From contig CAZSNF010000014.1 in the NCBI GenBank assembly GCA_964608315.1, forward strand, positions 1-64,000: a stretch of DNA of 64,000 nucleotides, given 5' to 3'. How positions within the stretch are numbered: the first letter of the stretch is position 1; the number at the start of each line of letters is the position of its first letter. Shown piece after piece: positions 60,553-64,000 of this stretch. The translations under genes and the position numbers were made by a program. The DNA is from VXPQ01 sp964608315. Lineage in GTDB: Bacteria > Bacteroidota > Rhodothermia > Rhodothermales > VXPQ01. The notes below the pieces were generated by a model that searched no databases, was not told the DNA's origin, and saw nothing but the letters and a program-made list of their open reading frames with translations.

Positions 60553-62388
60553 CTATTTCAACAGCACCATGCTTTGCGTTTTGCTCCAGCTTTCCGTCGC
60601 CAGACGATAGAAGTACACGCCGCTCCGCACCGGCAAGCCTTGCGCGTCCGTTCCGTTCCAGCGCACCTGATAGCGTCCTGCGGGCTGCGACGCATTAACG
60701 AGGCGATGCACTTCCCGACCCGCCATGTCGTACACCGTCAGGTTCACATGGGCCTGCTGCGGCAACGAATACGAGATTTCCGTAAACGGATTAAACGGGT
60801 TCGGATAATTTCCCTCCAGCGCAAAGTCTGTCGGCAACGTGTCCTCCGCATCTTCCGCGCTCGTGACCGTACCCGTATCGTTCATGACCACCACAAGTTC
60901 GGCGGCGTCCACTTCGTCGTATCCCCCGTTCGCCGCCTCGTGCGTAATCGTCGCCGTATCGGCGTCCGTATCGGCGTCCCGCAACGCCTTCAGGGTTATT
61001 GTTTGCGGAGCGTCCCAGTTCAATGTCGTGAATTCCAGAGACTCTGGCGTAAAGGAAGCCTTGTCCGGAACGCTGCTGGCCAGCGTAACGGCCACCGTAT
61101 TCAAGGGCCGCGAACCGAGGACGACGGTATAGGTCGCCGTCTCCCCTTCGTTCACGATCAACACGGGGTTCGACAGCGTCACGCTGCGGGCTTCGTCGTC
61201 CCATACTTGCACCATAATGCTGTCGATGTCGATATCCTCGTAAGGGCCGCCGATGCCGGTATGCTTGATCACGCCCGACTCGGAATACGCGTTGGGATCG
61301 TCAGGAGCCGTTACCGTAACCGTATGCGGCGTGGCCCAGTGCGTAGCGCGATTAGCCGTCGTAACGGTTCCCGGCGAAAAAGTCAGAGACGTGGGCAAGG
61401 CCCGTATGGCCGCAGGATTCCCCGATTGCACCAGAACGCGCACCTGGACGCCAGGGTCGGAATCAAGCACGACCGTATATGTTCGCATTTGCCCCTCATG
61501 CAGATCCAGCGCCGCCGCCGCCGAGATCGTCACGCCCGGCACGGGAACGAAGGGATCGGGATCGACGACGCGCACGGTCACGTTGGCGATGCTTACGTTA
61601 TCGTAGCCGCCGCCCGTCGCCTTGTGGCTTATCGTAACGTCTTCGTTGCTCCCGTCGGCGTCGTCCACGGGGATAAGGACAACCGTCTGGGGATCAAACC
61701 AGTTAGCCTGCGTAAATGTCAATTTTCTCGTCATCAGCGTCGATTTCGCCGCCAGCGAATCGCTGCTCGTTACCTCGATCGACACGTTGCCCGAAGGATA
61801 CGAGGCCAGATTCAGCGTATATTCGCCATTAAGCGCGTTCATATCCATCGCGTTGGCCTCGGCGAGAATGAGGTTCTGCTTGCTGACGGCGACTGCCGGG
61901 ACCGGCGCGCCGCTATCGGAAACAGTCACTGTCACGACGCCGCCTTCCTGCTCGCAGTTCGTTCCCAGCACGGCGTGTTGTATTTCCACCTCGCCACCCA
62001 CGTCGTCGGCGTCCGACCGCACGGCCACCCGGAATTTCTTCGAAGCCAGCCCGCCGCCGCTCGGGATATCGGCGGCGACGAACTGAATCTGATCCGGCGA
62101 AATGTCCAGCATGACGTTCGGATTGGGGTTCGCGATGGTAGGCACCACGAACACGCTCTGGCCTGCCGCCAGCGTCGTCAATCGAAGCAAAACCTCATAC
62201 TCCCCCGAAAAATTGGTCTCGCTCAGCGACAGGGACGTGGGCGTCAGCGTCGTGCACGCCATAAGCGTCTGCCCTCTCGCCGTCTGTGGCGGAAACGCCG
62301 CAAACACGCCGAAGAGAAGGCAGAATACGAAGCAATGCGTCGACTGATGCGCGCGCAATACGTCGATATGCGAAAGGCGGTTGTTCAT
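60553..62388 (-). CDS. Calx-beta repeat protein with type IX secretion C-terminal sorting domain
   Basis: 611 aa. The start MNNRLSHIDVLRAHQSTHC precedes a signal peptide (FVFCLLFGVFAAFPPQTARG); the longer frame is not needed. Successive modules have ILAEANAMDMNALNGEYTLN, LHEGQMRTYTVVLDSDP and VNEGETATYTVVLGSRPL, each ending in VWDDE/VVDPD-type linkers. The final ~80 residues are a FlgD-like/T9SS type A sorting domain: NYPNPFNPFTEISYSL, YDMAGREVHRLV, GRYQVRWNGTDAQG, GVYFYRLATESWSKTQSMVL. This tail is diagnostic of Bacteroidota and places the protein on the cell surface or outside. Confidence 0.92.
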   Translation of the reverse strand: MNNRLSHIDVLRAHQSTHCFVFCLLFGVFAAFPPQTARGQTLMACTTLTPTSLSLSETNFSGEYEVLLRLTTLAAGQSVFVVPTIANPNPNVMLDISPDQIQFVAADIPSGGGLASKKFRVAVRSDADDVGGEVEIQHAVLGTNCEQEGGVVTVTVSDSGAPVPAVAVSKQNLILAEANAMDMNALNGEYTLNLASYPSGNVSIEVTSSDSLAAKSTLMTRKLTFTQANWFDPQTVVLIPVDDADGSNEDVTISHKATGGGYDNVSIANVTVRVVDPDPFVPVPGVTISAAAALDLHEGQMRTYTVVLDSDPGVQVRVLVQSGNPAAIRALPTSLTFSPGTVTTANRATHWATPHTVTVTAPDDPNAYSESGVIKHTGIGGPYEDIDIDSIMVQVWDDEARSVTLSNPVLIVNEGETATYTVVLGSRPLNTVAVTLASSVPDKASFTPESLEFTTLNWDAPQTITLKALRDADTDADTATITHEAANGGYDEVDAAELVVVMNDTGTVTSAEDAEDTLPTDFALEGNYPNPFNPFTEISYSLPQQAHVNLTVYDMAGREVHRLVNASQPAGRYQVRWNGTDAQGLPVRSGVYFYRLATESWSKTQSMVLLK

Positions 62389-62717
62389 GATATTTTCCGT
62401 AAGATGGTCGAGTATGTCCCTGTGAGTGCGACGAACGGATCTTCGGATCGCAACGCAAGCCCTTGCGCAAGGATGCAAAACCCGACGTTCAGCCGAAAAA
62501 CCCGCATTGCGCCAAATGGCCTGAAACCGATACAGGATGCTCTGAAAATGCACAAAAACAATGCCCGAAAACCGACAGGGCGCGGTTGCAACGCATTGCG
62601 CGGCGCTTGCCGGCGCTTCGGATGTATTTGGTGAATGTACGAACGGAGAAGCAAAAAAGCAGGACGAAATTTACGGAAAGAAACGCTGCCTTATGCGTAT
62701 GTTCATGCTTTCCAGTC
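62389..62717. other. Divergent promoter region
   Basis: About 330 bases between the T9SS protein (minus) and the carboxypeptidase (plus). Overlapping frames extend both genes but add no conserved sequence. No repeat, RNA or clear operator seen. Confidence 0.5.
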
Positions 62718-63707
62718 ATGCCGGAATCCCGTATTTCCCGTAAGAAACATCTTCCCCGCAGCGTGAAACCCCCTCCTCTTGAACCGGGCGATACGATCGG
62801 CGTCGTCGCGCCGGCCAGCGCGCCGGCCAGCCCGGCCCGGTTCAGGACCGGGATCGTGCAGCTGGAGCGACGGGGCTACCGGGTGGAAATCGGCCGATCC
62901 GCCTTCGCGGAAAAGGGATACCTTTCCGGAACCGACGCCGAGCGGCTCGACGAATTGAACGGATTTCTGCGGCGGGACGACGTCAAAATGCTTATCGCCG
63001 CGCGGGGCGGATACGGCTGCCTGCGCTTGCTGCCGCACCTCGATTATGCGGCGGCGCGGACCCATCCCAAGTTGCTTGTGGGATACAGCGACGTCACGGC
63101 GCTGCATCTCGCCTTGTGGCGCCATGCCGCGCTGCCGGGGGTTTCGGGTCCCATGGTCGCCACCGACTGGCCTGACCTCGACCCCGCCTCGGAAGCGCAA
63201 TTCTGGGCGATCGCCCGGGGAGAAACTTGCGACGCCCTGGCCGGGCCCTCCGGAGAGCGCCTCCGCCCGCTCCGCGAGGGCGTGGCCGAAGGCCCTTTGC
63301 TGGGCGGCAACCTGTCCACGATCGCCCGGCTGATCGGTACGCCGTACCTGCCCTCGTTCGAACAAGCGATCCTGTTCGTCGAAGACGTCGGCGAAGCCCC
63401 CTATCGCATCGACGCCCTGCTGGCCCAGTTACGCCTCGCAGGCGCATTCGACAAACTGGGCGGGCTGGTCGCTGGAGCCTTCACCCGGTGGCGAACGGAT
63501 AGTGAGTCGGACCGCGCCGGGCCCTCGCCAGACGAAATTTTTCGCGAATATTTCGGCGACGCCCGTTTTCCCGTCGCCTGCGGGCTGGCCTACGGTCATT
63601 TTCCGGTGAAAAATTCGCTGCCTGTTGGCGTACGCGCCCGACTACAGGTAACTTCCGGCATGGCGCAGCTGAGTCTCGTCGAATCCATCGTTTCTCCTCC
63701 CTTGTAA
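62718..63707 (+). CDS. ldcA: LD-carboxypeptidase (peptidoglycan recycling)
   Basis: A 329-aa serine peptidase of the S66 family. The nucleophile is Ser in VGYSDVTALH, Glu lies in LFVEDVGEAPYRIDALL, and His in AYGHFPVKNSLPVGVRARL. GDTIGVVAPASAPAS begins the domain, and AARGGYGCLRLLPHLD is conserved. It removes the terminal D-Ala from tetrapeptides of turned-over murein. An in-frame ATG 85 codons upstream has no family sequence, so the internal start MPESRISRKK is chosen. It is followed by purN on the same strand. Confidence 0.92.
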   Translation: MPESRISRKKHLPRSVKPPPLEPGDTIGVVAPASAPASPARFRTGIVQLERRGYRVEIGRSAFAEKGYLSGTDAERLDELNGFLRRDDVKMLIAARGGYGCLRLLPHLDYAAARTHPKLLVGYSDVTALHLALWRHAALPGVSGPMVATDWPDLDPASEAQFWAIARGETCDALAGPSGERLRPLREGVAEGPLLGGNLSTIARLIGTPYLPSFEQAILFVEDVGEAPYRIDALLAQLRLAGAFDKLGGLVAGAFTRWRTDSESDRAGPSPDEIFREYFGDARFPVACGLAYGHFPVKNSLPVGVRARLQVTSGMAQLSLVESIVSPPL

Positions 63708-63728
63708 AGCCATGTGCCTGCAGGCTCC

Positions 63729-64000
63729 ATGACGCGATCCTGTCTCAGCGTAGCCGTCTTCGCTTCCGGACGCGGCTCGAACTTCAAAGCCATCCTGGAC
63801 CATGCAGAGAAGCCGCACCCGGACTTCAGGGTGGTTTGCTGCATATCGGACCGGCGGAACGCGGGCGCGCTCGACCTGGCCGCCGAACGAAACCTCCCTG
63901 CGGTGGTCCTGCATCCGCGAGATTTCGCGACAGAAGAAGACTACAGCCGGATTCTTCTTGAAAAATTGCGTGCGCACGGCGCCGACTTCATTGCCCTGGC
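63729..64000 (+). CDS. purN: Phosphoribosylglycinamide formyltransferase, 5' part (runs off window)
   Basis: Ninety codons are visible. MTRSCLSVAVFASGRGSNFK is the unmistakable GART N-terminus (LASGxGSN loop), followed by CCISDRRNAGALDLA and LPAVVLHPRDF, then YSRILLEKLRAHGADFIALA. The enzyme transfers a formyl group to GAR in purine synthesis. The gene is open to the window edge and starts 21 bases after the carboxypeptidase stop. Confidence 0.93.
   Translation, partial: MTRSCLSVAVFASGRGSNFKAILDHAEKPHPDFRVVCCISDRRNAGALDLAAERNLPAVVLHPRDFATEEDYSRILLEKLRAHGADFIAL

Noticed and set aside
60574..62634. 686-aa plus-strand ORF opposite the T9SS Calx-beta gene
   Set aside because: Arg-rich shadow; the sorting domain and signal peptide are on the minus strand.

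Overview
The window reads as a chromosomal contig from a GC-rich member of the Bacteroidota, most likely a Rhodothermia/Balneolia-like lineage. A type IX secretion C-terminal sorting domain, a DUF5686 (CarboxypepD_reg-like) outer-membrane protein, HU-like/SPOR proteins and PVC-type dehydrogenases occur in a DNA background that is high-GC by eye. This placement is an inference from gene content, not from a marker tree.

Layout: (1) 1-5.2 kb, minus strand: the 5' part of a Calx-beta-type surface protein whose signal peptide contains a 17-base homopolymer, a haem lipoprotein with an EF-hand loop, a seven-haem cytochrome fused to TPRs, and a small YqjD/ElaB-like membrane protein. (2) 5.5-15.7 kb, plus strand: a 1009-aa exported TPR protein, an outer-membrane barrel, two overlapping HU-like genes (one a HU-TM-SPOR fusion), ExbB/ExbD, and a DUF5686 protein. 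(3) 15.7-22.4 kb: comM, nadK, tRNA-Phe, tRNA-Asp, glycerate 2-kinase and an SPFH/NfeD pair. (4) 22.5-27.6 kb: a five-gene sugar operon with ketose 3-epimerase, TIM-barrel isomerase, alpha/beta hydrolase, araB and araD. (5) 27.9-47.3 kb: an accessory island with a GIY-YIG protein, an IS3-family element, McrBC, decayed IS fragments, a small unknown ORF cassette between repeats, a type I restriction-modification (RM) locus, an IS481-family element, a Uma2 nuclease and a Fic protein. (6) 47.5-60.5 kb, minus strand: an oxidative sugar or glycan catabolic cluster with isomerase, CehA-type metallohydrolase, ThuA, cytochrome-fused dehydrogenase, PVC-type dehydrogenase with a blue-copper tail, and SGNH hydrolase, followed by a WbqC-like gene. 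(7) 60.5-64 kb: a second Calx-beta protein with a T9SS tail, LD-carboxypeptidase, and the start of purN.

The most interesting locus is the type I RM operon at 34.5-45.1 kb. The specificity subunit is fused at its N-terminus to a minimal nucleotidyltransferase with the MntA motif GSx10DxD. The gene just upstream encodes a HepT/HEPN-type protein with Rx4HxY. This is a toxin-antitoxin pair wired into HsdS. Downstream of hsdS, and before hsdR, sit a three-TM protein, a 43-aa single-TM protein and two metallo-beta-lactamase-fold proteins. The second of these is broken by a nonsense codon and by the IS481 element that separates hsdR from the operon.

A family of short non-autonomous mobile elements (three full copies of exactly 254 bp, one of 201 bp, several fragments) runs through the window. 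They have TCTGATTAA-type inverted ends and 4-bp target duplications. One truncated copy lies in frame inside the signal-peptide region of the CehA-type gene. Three other repeat arrays deserve attention: a triplicated stop-to-start gene junction at 2.65-2.71 kb, four 12-bp repeats upstream of the YqjD-like gene, and palindromic GAGTA-N5-TACTC arrays with exact 22-bp spacing around the small ORF cassette.
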